From contig JASLID010000023.1 of the NCBI GenBank assembly GCA_030153045.1, positions 1 to 61,653 of the forward strand: a stretch of 61,653 nt of DNA, in the 5' to 3' direction. Origin of the DNA: Flavobacterium sp. Lineage in GTDB: Bacteria; Bacteroidota; Bacteroidia; Flavobacteriales; Flavobacteriaceae. A program made the translations under genes and the position numbers. The notes under the pieces are model-generated. The model ran no database searches. It was not told where the DNA came from and saw only the letters and a list, made by a program, of their open reading frames with translations. Each line of letters opens with the position of its first letter. Position 1 is the stretch's first letter. Of the stretch, positions 1 to 8,848 are shown one piece after another.

Positions 1-65
1 ACAGGACTCGAACCTGTGACCTTCGGGTTATGAGCCCGACGAGCTGCCTACTGCTCTATCCCGCG
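1..65 (-). tRNA. Initiator tRNA-fMet (CAU), partial
   Basis: Read on the minus strand, the 5' acceptor half CGCGGGA is followed by T8 and A9, a D-arm, and an anticodon arm whose loop CTCATAA carries CAU. The anticodon stem ends in three consecutive G-C pairs (GGG/CCC), the hallmark of bacterial initiator tRNA. The T-arm begins normally with GGTTCGA. The last ~12 nt of the 3' acceptor strand lie outside the window, so the C1:A72 mismatch cannot be checked, but position 1 is C as expected. Confidence 0.9.
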
Positions 66-151
66 CTGTTTCGAGTGCAAATATACGACGAAATTCGACT
101 CTTGCAACAAAAAATGTAAAAAACTTTTTTATTTCTTCTATTCAGTTGATA

Positions 152-171
152 TGACTACCTTTGCAAAATAT
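152..171 (+). promoter_or_regulatory. Promoter of era (-7 element TACCTTTG)
   Basis: TACCTTTG at 156-163 matches the Bacteroidota -7 consensus TAnnTTTG and lies 22 nt before the era start codon. The 20 bases at 152-171 are identical to those at 1221-1240 in front of der. No clear TTG is seen at the -33 position. Confidence 0.6.
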
Positions 172-184
172 AAATTCATATTAA

Positions 185-1066
185 ATGTCACACAAAGCAG
201 GTTTTGTAAACATCATAGGGAATCCAAATGTTGGGAAATCAACATTAATGAATGCCTTTGTTGGAGAACGATTGTCTATTATTACTTCAAAAGCACAAAC
301 AACACGTCATAGAATCCTTGGAATTGTAAATGGGGATGACTTTCAGGTGATTCTATCTGATACACCAGGAATTATCAAACCAGCATACGAAATGCAGGAG
401 TCGATGATGAATTTCGTGAAATCGGCTTTTGAGGATGCTGACATTTTGATTTATATGGTGGAAATTGGTGAGAAGGAATTGAAGGACGATGCGTTTTTCA
501 ATAAAATCATCCACGCCAAGATTCCAGTCCTATTATTATTGAATAAAATTGATACTTCAAATCAAGACCAATTGGAAGAACAAGTAGCGTTTTGGGCAGA
601 AAAAGTGCCTAATGCTGAAATTTTCCCTATATCGGCTTTGCAAAACTTTAATGTAAAAGAAGTGTTTGCTAAGATTATTGAGCTATTACCACTTTCTCCT
701 CCGTTTTATCCAAAAGATACTTTAACGGACAAACCGGAGCGTTTCTTTGTGAATGAAACTATTCGTGAAAAAATCTTAATCAATTATAGTAAAGAGATTC
801 CGTATGCAGTAGAAATCGTGACGGAAGAATTTTTTGAAGACGAAGATATTATTAGAATCCGTTCGCTTATCATGGTAGAGCGCGAAACCCAAAAAGGAAT
901 TATTATTGGCCACAAAGGAGCTGCTTTGAAAAAAGTTGGTGTAGAATCTCGTGCCGATTTAGAGAAATTCTTCGGGAAACAAATCCATATTGAATTGTAC
1001 GTGAAAGTGAACAAAAACTGGAGAAGCAATGCCAATATGTTAAAGAGATTTGGATATAATCAATAA
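185..1066 (+). CDS. era: GTPase Era
   Basis: Ras-like GTPase that binds 16S rRNA and acts in 30S subunit maturation. The G1 P-loop GNPNVGKS is at residues 12-19, G3 DTPG at 59-62 and G4 NKID at 120-123. The C-terminal KH domain (about residues 205-290) contains the GHKGAALKKVG loop that contacts RNA. The length of 293 aa is normal for the family. The ATG start at 185 lies just behind a good promoter. It is followed by der, another ribosome-assembly GTPase, in the same direction, but der has its own identical promoter, so the two are probably separate units under the same control. Confidence 0.97.
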   Translation: MSHKAGFVNIIGNPNVGKSTLMNAFVGERLSIITSKAQTTRHRILGIVNGDDFQVILSDTPGIIKPAYEMQESMMNFVKSAFEDADILIYMVEIGEKELKDDAFFNKIIHAKIPVLLLLNKIDTSNQDQLEEQVAFWAEKVPNAEIFPISALQNFNVKEVFAKIIELLPLSPPFYPKDTLTDKPERFFVNETIREKILINYSKEIPYAVEIVTEEFFEDEDIIRIRSLIMVERETQKGIIIGHKGAALKKVGVESRADLEKFFGKQIHIELYVKVNKNWRSNANMLKRFGYNQ

Positions 1067-1071
1067 ACCCC

Positions 1072-1166
1072 TAGCCCTGATAGTAGCGGAAATCCTTTTT
1101 TGTCACACGGAGCGCAGTCGAAGTGTTGAGAAAAAAGATTGTAGCGAATAGCAGGAAATAGCTCCC
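1072..1166 (-). repeat. Interspersed element, copy 1 (variable-core hairpin)
   Basis: On the minus strand this starts GGGAGC..TTCCTGCT, continues CGCTACAATCT, and ends GGATTTCC..CTACTATCAGGGCTA. The same ends occur at 14433-14545 and 55137-55217. The core differs: here it is a hairpin with CTTTTTT/AAAAAAG arms around a loop containing a CTTCGACTGCGCTC-type sequence. The element fills most of the era-der gap. Confidence 0.65.
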
Positions 1167-1220
1167 AATACATCCTAAAAAACACACTTACTTAGAACCT
1201 TAGCGACTGAGTCACTTTTT

Positions 1221-1240
1221 TGACTACCTTTGCAAAATAT
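1221..1240 (+). promoter_or_regulatory. Promoter of der (-7 element TACCTTTG)
   Basis: TACCTTTG at 1225-1232 fits the TAnnTTTG consensus and lies 21 nt before the der ATG. This 20-base block is identical to the one upstream of era (152-171). Confidence 0.6.
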
Positions 1241-1253
1241 TTGAAAAAGCATT

Positions 1254-2564
1254 ATGAATAACATTGTAGCCATTGTAGGAAGACCTAACGTAGGGAAATC
1301 GACACTTTTTAACAGGTTGATACAGAGAAGAGAAGCGATTGTCGATTCGGTTTCGGGAGTAACCCGTGATCGTAATTACGGCAAAAGCGAATGGAACGGA
1401 AAGGAATTTTCAGTAATTGATACTGGTGGATACATTAAAGGTTCTGATGACGTTTTTGAAGGAGAAATTCGTAAACAAGTCGAATTAGCAATTGATGAAG
1501 CAGACGTTATTATTTTCGTAGTTGACGTGGAAGAAGGTATTACGCCTATGGATGAAACCGTAGCGAAATTACTTCGTAAAGTGACCAAGCCGGTTTTATT
1601 AGCGGTAAATAAGGTAGATAACGCGATGCGTGAAAAAGACGCTTATGAATTTTACAACCTAGGTTTAGGAGAGTATTTTACATTTGCGAGTATTTCAGGA
1701 AGTGGAACTGGAGATTTGTTGGATGCTTTAATTGATGCATTTCCAATCAAACCGGAACCAACAAAAGAAGAATTAGAATTACCACGTTTTGCAGTAGTGG
1801 GTCGTCCTAATGCTGGAAAATCTAGTTTTATCAATGCCTTGATTGGTAAAGATAGATTTATGGTAACAGATATTGCGGGAACTACTCGTGATGCTATTGA
1901 TACGAAGTTTGACCGTTTTGGTTTTGAATTTAACTTAGTAGATACTGCCGGAATTCGTCGTAAAGCCAAAGTAAAAGAAGATTTAGAATTTTACTCGGTA
2001 ATGCGTTCAGTACGTGCGATTGAGCATGCTGATGTTTGTATCTTAATTATTGATGCTACTCGTGGATTTGAAGGCCAGGATCAAAGTATTTTTTGGTTGG
2101 CTGAAAAAAACAGAAAAGGGGTCGTGATATTAGTCAACAAATGGGATTTGGTTGAAAAAGACACGATGTCAACGCGTGATTACGAAGCAAAGATTCGTGA
2201 AGAATTGCAACCATTTACCGATGTGCCTATTTTATTCGTTTCGGCATTAACAAAACAACGTTTGTTAAAAGCATTAGAAGCTACAGTTCAGGTGTATGAA
2301 AGCAGAAGTCAAAGAATTTCGACGTCTAAATTCAACGAGCACATGTTGAAAATCATCGAGCACATGCCACCACCAGCATTGAAAGGTAAATATGTGAAAA
2401 TTAAATATTGTATGCAGTTGCCAACACCAACGCCTCAGTTTGTGTTTTTTGCTAACTTACCACAATATGTTAAAGAGCCTTACAAGCGTTTCTTGGAGAA
2501 TAAAATCCGTGAAAATTGGGATTTTTCAGGAGTACCAATAGATATTTATATTAGAGAGAAATAA
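1254..2564 (+). CDS. der: GTPase Der (EngA), 50S assembly
   Basis: Double-domain GTPase needed for 50S subunit biogenesis. The first G domain has GRPNVGKS at residues 9-16 and the second has GRPNAGKS near residue 183. Each has its DTxG and NKxD motifs (NKVD, NKWD). The C-terminal KH-like domain occupies about residues 350-436. The length of 436 aa is standard. The gene starts at ATG 1254 shortly after its promoter and ends in a strong bidirectional terminator shared with the convergent gene at 2602-4146. Confidence 0.97.
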   Translation: MNNIVAIVGRPNVGKSTLFNRLIQRREAIVDSVSGVTRDRNYGKSEWNGKEFSVIDTGGYIKGSDDVFEGEIRKQVELAIDEADVIIFVVDVEEGITPMDETVAKLLRKVTKPVLLAVNKVDNAMREKDAYEFYNLGLGEYFTFASISGSGTGDLLDALIDAFPIKPEPTKEELELPRFAVVGRPNAGKSSFINALIGKDRFMVTDIAGTTRDAIDTKFDRFGFEFNLVDTAGIRRKAKVKEDLEFYSVMRSVRAIEHADVCILIIDATRGFEGQDQSIFWLAEKNRKGVVILVNKWDLVEKDTMSTRDYEAKIREELQPFTDVPILFVSALTKQRLLKALEATVQVYESRSQRISTSKFNEHMLKIIEHMPPPALKGKYVKIKYCMQLPTPTPQFVFFANLPQYVKEPYKRFLENKIRENWDFSGVPIDIYIREK

Positions 2565-2572
2565 AAAAAAAA

Positions 2573-2598
2573 AAGAGCCTTGAGAAATCAAGGCTCTT
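2573..2598. terminator. Bidirectional rho-independent terminator
   Basis: A perfect 11-bp stem AAGAGCCTTGA/TCAAGGCTCTT with a GAAA loop is flanked by an A-run on one side and a T-run on the other. It serves der (plus) and the convergent 514-aa gene (minus). Confidence 0.9.
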
Positions 2599-2601
2599 TT
2601 T

Positions 2602-4146
2602 TTATCGGACTAATTTTTTTGCTTTTTCCTGAATAATAGCGGCTACTGATTTGTTTTCTATTTTGCTTTCCAGCCAAGAGATAATATCTAAATATAAAAA
2701 AGCCCTTTTTTCATACGGATGGTTTTCAAAAGTTTTTAAACGAGCATGCAATTTCTTGAATTCCGATTTGAGCTGATGCGGATAAATGTTCCCCAGATTT
2801 TTTAAGAACTTTATCATTTCACGCTGCACTTCATGCAACTCATTCATTTTAATTAAAAACGTGTACGTGCTTTTTAATTGAATTTCTAAATGGTAATCCA
2901 TGCTGGCTTCATAATGCGCGACCAAACTCAAGACACGGGCAAAACACATTAAGTCCTCACGCATGGTCAGGTTTTTATTGTCTATGATTTTTTTTAAGAA
3001 TTCAATGCATTTTCTATTGTTTCCAGCTCCAAAATAGAGACAGGCAATTTTATAATAAAACACCATGATATGATGTTCATCTATTCGGTCCTCATGTTTT
3101 TTTAGATTTTTTAATACTTCATCAGCTAAATAGAGACCGCCTTCAAAGTCTCCTTCTAAAAAGTGAAGATTGAATTTGCTGTTATAGAAACATAAAAAAT
3201 GCAGCGAATGGATATTGTCATTTTTAGGAAATGCTTCTAATGCAATGGTTTGCTCTAATCGTTCCAATGCTTCCTTAAAATAAGATTTGTGTTTGATGAG
3301 ATATAAGCATTCCAATAAATAGTTGTTTCCTTTTAAAAACCAGACAGGATTTAAGAAGATCATTTGCTGATTTTCGTAAAATAAATCAACCCATTTGCTG
3401 GCGTATTTATAACAGGATAAAAAATCCTGAATCAAAAAACTGTGCCATAAATGAGCCTGATAGAGCCATAATTTTTCTCTAAATCCAAGTTCTTCAATTT
3501 GATATTTAGGGAGTCTGCTGTCGAAATAATTATTAATCTCCTGCATTTCCTTATCGCTTTTAGCATAGCCGCTTTTTAGCATAATGCTATACAATTGAAG
3601 TGATAAGTTGGAAAGTTTACTTGCTAAGACATTTTGCTTGCTTAACTCTTTTGCCTGAGTGATTAATTCATCGGCTCTGCCAACCATACTTCGGGTAATA
3701 TATTGTGATTCAATAACTTTTTCCAGTTCAAGAATTTCAAAAGCAATATTTTTCTCTTCATGTTCAATGGCTGTCAATTTTACCTTATCTAAGATTTTTA
3801 AGCTTTGTTTGTATAAGCCTTTGTGATAAAGAATGGTTGCAAAATCCAATTGCTCCCTAATCAGAATTCGGATGTTCTGATTGACAGGATTCATTCGCAA
3901 GCTTACAAGTATTTGTTTGTACAGATGCGCTTTTAAATTGGACAACTGTAGTTTGGTAACAATTTTGCTTTTTAAAATCTCATCATCATCATAATCACTC
4001 ATTTTATCCAAAAGCGTGAAAAGCGACAAAAATTTAGCGTCAACATTTACATCTAAACGGTTAACATAAAGCTTAAAATGTCTTTTTTCAGATTTTGAAA
4101 GCGACTTGATAAGAACAAATAAACTATCTTTTGAATGGTTAGCCAT
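2602..4146 (-). CDS. Conserved hypothetical alpha-helical repeat protein
   Basis: A 514-aa protein without signal peptide or membrane segment, so probably cytoplasmic. It opens with SKDSLFVLIKSLSKSEKRHF and consists almost entirely of leucine- and lysine-rich helices with TPR-like spacing (for example the aromatic/Ala pattern around LYQAHLWHSF and YKIACLYFGAGNNRKCIEFL). I recognise no catalytic motif. It resembles uncharacterised helical-repeat proteins of Flavobacteriaceae that may act as protein-protein scaffolds, which is an inference. It is convergent with der and divergent from leuA, and is probably transcribed alone. Confidence 0.85.
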   Translation of the reverse strand: MANHSKDSLFVLIKSLSKSEKRHFKLYVNRLDVNVDAKFLSLFTLLDKMSDYDDDEILKSKIVTKLQLSNLKAHLYKQILVSLRMNPVNQNIRILIREQLDFATILYHKGLYKQSLKILDKVKLTAIEHEEKNIAFEILELEKVIESQYITRSMVGRADELITQAKELSKQNVLASKLSNLSLQLYSIMLKSGYAKSDKEMQEINNYFDSRLPKYQIEELGFREKLWLYQAHLWHSFLIQDFLSCYKYASKWVDLFYENQQMIFLNPVWFLKGNNYLLECLYLIKHKSYFKEALERLEQTIALEAFPKNDNIHSLHFLCFYNSKFNLHFLEGDFEGGLYLADEVLKNLKKHEDRIDEHHIMVFYYKIACLYFGAGNNRKCIEFLKKIIDNKNLTMREDLMCFARVLSLVAHYEASMDYHLEIQLKSTYTFLIKMNELHEVQREMIKFLKNLGNIYPHQLKSEFKKLHARLKTFENHPYEKRAFLYLDIISWLESKIENKSVAAIIQEKAKKLVR

Positions 4147-4300
4147 TGTAAAATTTTATTTTTAATATACTAGTTATCAGTATTTTGTAATTATTTAATA
4201 TCAGTTAAATATTGTAAAACACTTTAAGAAAAAGCATTCATCCAACAGCGCAAAATATACATTCGTATCGATAAATTAAAATTAAGTTTAATTATTTGAT

Positions 4301-5467
4301 ATGAATACTCAAAAAGTACAAATCTTCGACACCACATTGCGTGATGGAGAACAAGTTCCTGGGTGTAAGCTAAATACAGCCCAAAAATTAGTTATTGCAC
4401 GTCGTTTAGATGAGCTTGGAGTAGATGTTATTGAAGCAGGATTTCCTGTTTCCAGTCCTGGAGATTTTGAGTCGGTACAAGCCATCGCTAAAATGACGGA
4501 GAATGCCACTGTTTGCGGATTGACAAGAGCAGTAAAAAATGATATTGAAGTGGCGGCTCAGGCGCTCAAATTTGCAAAGAAACCACGTATCCATACCGGA
4601 ATAGGAACTTCTGATTCTCATATCAAATACAAATTTAATGCTTCCCGTGAGGAAATTCTTGAGCGGGCAGCTGAAGCTGTAGCGTATGCGAAAACTTTTG
4701 TAGATGACGTAGAGTTTTATGCCGAAGATGCAGGAAGAACCGATAATGAATTTTTAGCCAAAGTGTGTAGCGAAGCTATTAAAGCAGGTGCTACAGTGTT
4801 AAATATTCCAGATACAACAGGATATTGCCTTCCCGAAGAATACGGATTGAAAATTAAATACCTCAAAGAAAATGTTATCGATATTGATAAAGCCATCCTT
4901 TCCTGTCATTGCCATAATGATTTAGGTTTGGCTACAGCTAATGCCATTGCAGGAGTTATAAACGGAGCCAGACAGATTGAATGTACTATTAACGGAATAG
5001 GAGAAAGAGCTGGAAATACCTCGCTGGAAGAAGTGGTTATGGTGTTGCGTCAGCATCAAAATCTGGGTTTCGATACGAATATAAATTCTAAATTACTCTA
5101 TGACACAAGCCGATTGGTTTCGGAAAGTATGGGCATGTTTGTTCAACCCAACAAAGCTATTGTGGGATCTAATGCTTTTGCACATAGTTCCGGAATACAT
5201 CAGGATGGTGTAATAAAAAATAGGGAAACGTATGAAATTATGGATCCAGCCGATGTTGGAGTAACCGAATCAGCCATTATACTTACTGCCCGAAGTGGCC
5301 GTGCTGCATTGGCATATAGGGCAAAGAAAATCGGGTATGAATTGACAAAATTGCAATTGGATATTGTTTATCAGGAGTTTTTAAAATTCGCCGACAGAAA
5401 AAAAGAAGTGAAAGATGACGATGTGCATCAAATTATTGAAATGAGCAGTTTAGGGATTTTATTTTAA
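4301..5467 (+). CDS. leuA: 2-isopropylmalate synthase, short form
   Basis: First committed step of leucine synthesis, condensing acetyl-CoA with 2-oxoisovalerate. The HMGL-like TIM barrel starts with DTTLRDGEQVPG at residues 10-21 and carries the metal-binding CHCHNDLG near residue 203. At 388 aa it lacks most or all of the ~130-aa C-terminal domain that binds leucine in the long enzymes (about 520 aa in E. coli), so feedback inhibition through that domain is not expected. The related homocitrate and citramalate synthases are similar in sequence, but the position directly before leuC-leuD-leuB supports LeuA. Its stop codon overlaps the leuC start by one base. Confidence 0.93.
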   Translation: MNTQKVQIFDTTLRDGEQVPGCKLNTAQKLVIARRLDELGVDVIEAGFPVSSPGDFESVQAIAKMTENATVCGLTRAVKNDIEVAAQALKFAKKPRIHTGIGTSDSHIKYKFNASREEILERAAEAVAYAKTFVDDVEFYAEDAGRTDNEFLAKVCSEAIKAGATVLNIPDTTGYCLPEEYGLKIKYLKENVIDIDKAILSCHCHNDLGLATANAIAGVINGARQIECTINGIGERAGNTSLEEVVMVLRQHQNLGFDTNINSKLLYDTSRLVSESMGMFVQPNKAIVGSNAFAHSSGIHQDGVIKNRETYEIMDPADVGVTESAIILTARSGRAALAYRAKKIGYELTKLQLDIVYQEFLKFADRKKEVKDDDVHQIIEMSSLGILF

Positions 5468-6858
5468 TGGATATGGAAAAGAAAACATTGTTTGATAAGG
5501 TTTGGGACAGTCACGTGGTATCAACTGTACCGGACGGACCACAAATCTTATATATAGATAAACACCTCATTCACGAGGTAACGAGTCCGCAGGCTTTTGA
5601 AGAATTGGAACAACGTAATATTCCGGTTTTTAGACCGAATCAAATTGTAGCCACTGTAGATCATAATGTAGCAACTATAAATCAGCACTTGCCTATAAAA
5701 GACGAATTGTCCAGAAATCAAGTGGAACAATTGACTAAAAATTGCAATAAAAACGGAGTCACATTATATGGTTTAGGGCATCAATACCAAGGAATTGTCC
5801 ACGTGATCGCTCCGGAATTAGGAATTACACTACCGGGAATGACGATGGTTTGCGGAGACAGTCATACTTCTACGCATGGTGCCTTCGGTACCATTGCTTT
5901 TGGAATTGGAACAAGTCAGGTAGCTCAGGTTTTTGCAAGTCAGTGTTTACTGTTGAATAAGCCAAAGAGTTTGCGTGTGAATGTAAATGGAAAACTGGCA
6001 AAGAACGTTTTGCCAAAAGATGTTATTCTGTATATCATTTCAAAAATTGGAACCAATTCAGGAACGGGTTATTTCTGCGAATATGCTGGAAATGTCTTTC
6101 AGGAAATGAGCATGGAAGGACGAATGACAGTTTGTAATATGAGTATTGAAATGGGGGCAAGAGGCGGAATGATTGCGCCTGACGAAACTACTTTTGAATA
6201 CATAAAAGGAAGAAAATTTGCGCCACAAGGCGAAGAACTGAACCAAAAAATTGCCTATTGGAAAACGTTGGCTACCGATGAAGGCGCTGTTTTTGATAAA
6301 GAATACCATTTCGATGCCGAAGATATTGCTCCTATGATTACTTATGGAACCAATCCGGGAATGGGTGTAAAAATCAATGAAACGATTCCTGCTATAGGTG
6401 ACGTTTCTTTTGAAAAATCGTTGGAATATATGGGATTCAAAGTAGGAGAATCACTGTTGAACAAACCTGTGAATTATGTTTTTATCGGAAGCTGTACCAA
6501 CTCCAGAATTGAAGATTTTAGGGTTGTTGCCGATTATATCAAAGGAAAGCAGAAAGCAGTAAACGTAACAGCTTTAATTGTACCAGGCTCCCAGCAGGTA
6601 GTCAAGCAAATTCAGGAGGAAGGATTATTAGAAGTTTTCTCAGCAGCTGGTTTTGAAATCCGACAACCCGGATGTTCCGCCTGTCTGGCCATGAATGATG
6701 ATAAAGTTCCGGCTGGAGAATATTGTGTTTCTACATCCAACAGGAATTTTGAAGGCCGTCAGGGACAAGGTGCCAGAACAATATTAGCGAGCCCATTAGT
6801 AGCGGCAGTTACTGCTATTGAAGGAAGGATTATTGACATTACAAAACAATTAAACTAA
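5467..6858 (+). CDS. leuC: 3-isopropylmalate dehydratase, large subunit
   Basis: Aconitase-family subunit carrying the 4Fe-4S cluster; with LeuD it isomerises 2- to 3-isopropylmalate. VCGDSHTSTHGAFG near residue 130 is the family signature, and the cluster cysteines lie in GSCTNSRIEDF and PGCSACLAMN. The 463-aa length is typical. The start at 5467 overlaps the leuA stop (TAATG), and a second ATG at 5473 is possible. leuD follows after one base. Confidence 0.97.
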   Translation: MDMEKKTLFDKVWDSHVVSTVPDGPQILYIDKHLIHEVTSPQAFEELEQRNIPVFRPNQIVATVDHNVATINQHLPIKDELSRNQVEQLTKNCNKNGVTLYGLGHQYQGIVHVIAPELGITLPGMTMVCGDSHTSTHGAFGTIAFGIGTSQVAQVFASQCLLLNKPKSLRVNVNGKLAKNVLPKDVILYIISKIGTNSGTGYFCEYAGNVFQEMSMEGRMTVCNMSIEMGARGGMIAPDETTFEYIKGRKFAPQGEELNQKIAYWKTLATDEGAVFDKEYHFDAEDIAPMITYGTNPGMGVKINETIPAIGDVSFEKSLEYMGFKVGESLLNKPVNYVFIGSCTNSRIEDFRVVADYIKGKQKAVNVTALIVPGSQQVVKQIQEEGLLEVFSAAGFEIRQPGCSACLAMNDDKVPAGEYCVSTSNRNFEGRQGQGARTILASPLVAAVTAIEGRIIDITKQLN

Positions 6859-6859
6859 G

Positions 6860-7456
6860 ATGGAAAAGTTTATAAGATTAAAATCGACTGCCGTTCCTTT
6901 GCCAATAGAAAATATTGATACAGATCAGATTATACCGGCGCGTTTTTTAAAAGTCACCAATAAGATTGGCTTTGGGAATCATTTGTTTAAAGATTGGAGA
7001 TTTGATGAAAATGACAATCCCATTGCCACTTTTGCGTTGAATGACACAACATATAGTGGTGATATTTTGGTAGCTGGAGATAATTTCGGATGTGGAAGCA
7101 GCAGAGAACACGCAGCTTGGGCGTTAGCTGATTATGGATTCAAAGTAATTGTGTCCAGTTATTTTGCCGATATTTTTAAAGGTAATGCACTAAATAATGG
7201 CTTGTTGCCGGTACTTGTTTCGCCTGATTTTCTGAAAGCAGTATTGTCAAAAATAGAATCTAATCCGGAAACAAATCTAATAGTCGATTTGGAACAGCAA
7301 ACCTTATCAGTTGAGAATTCAGACTTAATCGAATCATTCGAAATCGATGCTTACAAAAAAATCTGCATGATAAATGGTTATGATGACATCGATTTCTTAA
7401 TTAACAATAAAGAAAAAATTGAGGCTTTTGAAGTCAATAGAGTAATAAAAATGTAG
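6860..7456 (+). CDS. leuD: 3-isopropylmalate dehydratase, small subunit
   Basis: Swivel-domain subunit that completes the LeuC active site. NIDTDQIIPARFLK near the N-terminus and GDNFGCGSSREHAAWAL near residue 75 are the characteristic motifs. The length of 198 aa is normal. It is the third gene of the leuACDB operon, with leuB starting 21 nt downstream. Confidence 0.97.
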   Translation: MEKFIRLKSTAVPLPIENIDTDQIIPARFLKVTNKIGFGNHLFKDWRFDENDNPIATFALNDTTYSGDILVAGDNFGCGSSREHAAWALADYGFKVIVSSYFADIFKGNALNNGLLPVLVSPDFLKAVLSKIESNPETNLIVDLEQQTLSVENSDLIESFEIDAYKKICMINGYDDIDFLINNKEKIEAFEVNRVIKM

Positions 7457-7477
7457 AAATTATATAAAAGGGAAAAA

Positions 7478-8599
7478 ATGAAATTGAATATTGCAGTATT
7501 ATCAGGAGATGGAATTGGGCCAGAGGTAACTCAGCAATCCATAAAAGTATTAAAAGCAATTGAGGAAGTTTATGGGCATACTTTTAAATTTGAAAATGCT
7601 TCTGTAGGAGCAATTGCCATTGATGAAACAGGAAGTCCATTGCCAAAAGTGACTTTAGAGTTATGTAAAAGTATGGATGCCGTTTTGTTTGGTGCTATTG
7701 GCGATCCTAAATACGATAATAATCCGGATGCCAAAGTGCGTCCAGAACAAGGATTACTGAAATTGCGAAAAGAACTCGGTTTGTTTGCTAATATCCGTCC
7801 TATAAAAGTATATGAAACTCTTTTAGATAAATCGCCTTTAAAAAGAAATATCATTGAAGGAACCGATATGTTAATTTATAGAGAATTAACTGGAGGGATT
7901 TATTTTGGTGAAAAAAAATTAAGTGAAGATGAGACGGTGGCTTCCGATTTGTGTGAATATTCTAAATTCGAGATTGAAAGAATTGCACATTTAGCATTTA
8001 AAGCAGCTCAGACTAGAAAAAACAAAGTGACTTTAGTGGATAAAGCCAATGTGTTAGAATCTTCTAGGCTTTGGAGAAGAGTAGTTACATCCATCGCACA
8101 GGAATATCCTGAAGTATCGTTAGATTTTCTTTTTGTGGACAATGCTGCCATGCAAATGATTTTAAATCCAAGTCAATTTGATGTCATCCTTACCGAAAAT
8201 ATGTTTGGAGACATTATATCTGACGAAGGAAGCGTGATAGGAGGGTCAATTGGGTTGTTAGCCTCTGCATCAGTGGGAGATAAAAACGCTTTGTTTGAAC
8301 CAATTCACGGTTCTTATCCTCAGGCCAAAGGAAAGAACATAGCCAATCCTATAGCTTCAATATTGAGTGCTGCCATGTTGCTGGATCATTTTGGATTAAA
8401 TGAAGAAGGAGATGCGATTCGTAAAGCAGTTGAAAAAACACTTGAAAAAGGTATCGTTACAGTAGATTTAAACGCTACTGAAAATTATAGTACGGATTAC
8501 GTAGGAGATACTATTGTTGGGAATATATTGCAAACTTCTAACACTGATAATTATATCAATTATGAAAATATCAGGTTTGGAAAGTCGATATTTCTGTAA
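7478..8599 (+). CDS. leuB: 3-isopropylmalate dehydrogenase
   Basis: NAD-dependent oxidative decarboxylation giving 4-methyl-2-oxopentanoate, the last step before transamination to leucine. GDGIGPEV at residues 10-17 and the substrate-loop motif RELTGGIYFG near residue 135 identify IPMDH rather than isocitrate dehydrogenase. The downstream signature MFGDIISDEGSVIGGSIGLL binds metal and NAD. The length of 373 aa is typical. It is the last gene of the leu operon and is followed by a terminator. The final amination could be done by IlvE (33066-33992). Confidence 0.97.
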   Translation: MKLNIAVLSGDGIGPEVTQQSIKVLKAIEEVYGHTFKFENASVGAIAIDETGSPLPKVTLELCKSMDAVLFGAIGDPKYDNNPDAKVRPEQGLLKLRKELGLFANIRPIKVYETLLDKSPLKRNIIEGTDMLIYRELTGGIYFGEKKLSEDETVASDLCEYSKFEIERIAHLAFKAAQTRKNKVTLVDKANVLESSRLWRRVVTSIAQEYPEVSLDFLFVDNAAMQMILNPSQFDVILTENMFGDIISDEGSVIGGSIGLLASASVGDKNALFEPIHGSYPQAKGKNIANPIASILSAAMLLDHFGLNEEGDAIRKAVEKTLEKGIVTVDLNATENYSTDYVGDTIVGNILQTSNTDNYINYENIRFGKSIFL

Positions 8600-8640
8600 A
8601 TTGTAGAAGAGTTTTTAACTTGGCTTTTTAGAAAATGAAA

Positions 8641-8672
8641 AACCCATCTTAATGTTTATTTAAAGATGGGTT
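8641..8672 (+). terminator. Terminator of the leu operon
   Basis: A perfect 10-bp stem AACCCATCTT/AAGATGGGTT with a 12-nt loop is followed by a T-run, 41 nt after the leuB stop. Confidence 0.85.
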
Positions 8673-8701
8673 TTTTGTATGTATAAGTATTTTATTTCTA
8701 A

Positions 8702-8803
8702 TTAGTGTTTGTTTACAGCTTCCGCTACTTCCACCGCCAGAGAAAGCTTCGTGGTCATTAATCTACCAAAACGAGCTGCCTTTTTTTTGTTAACAAGCAA
8801 TAT
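8702..8803 (-). pseudogene. Possible 3' gene remnant
   Basis: An open frame on the minus strand with no plausible full start encodes 33 residues ending KLSLAVEVAEAVNKH before a TAA stop. The composition looks protein-like, and an in-frame stop lies directly upstream. It may be the C-terminus of a decayed gene; I do not recognise the family. Chance is not excluded. Confidence 0.3.
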
Positions 8804-8820
8804 CTATAAGTTTAAAATTG

Positions 8821-8848
8821 TATTACTGAGCGCAATCGAAATGTATTA
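8821..8848. repeat. Degenerate copy of the GAGCGCA(A/G)TCGAA sequence
   Basis: ACTGAGCGCAATCGAAATGT here resembles the core of interspersed element copy 1 (GGAGCGCAGTCGAAGTGT at 1109-1126) but without the conserved ends of that element. It sits downstream of the minus-strand gene 8846-9241. Confidence 0.35.
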
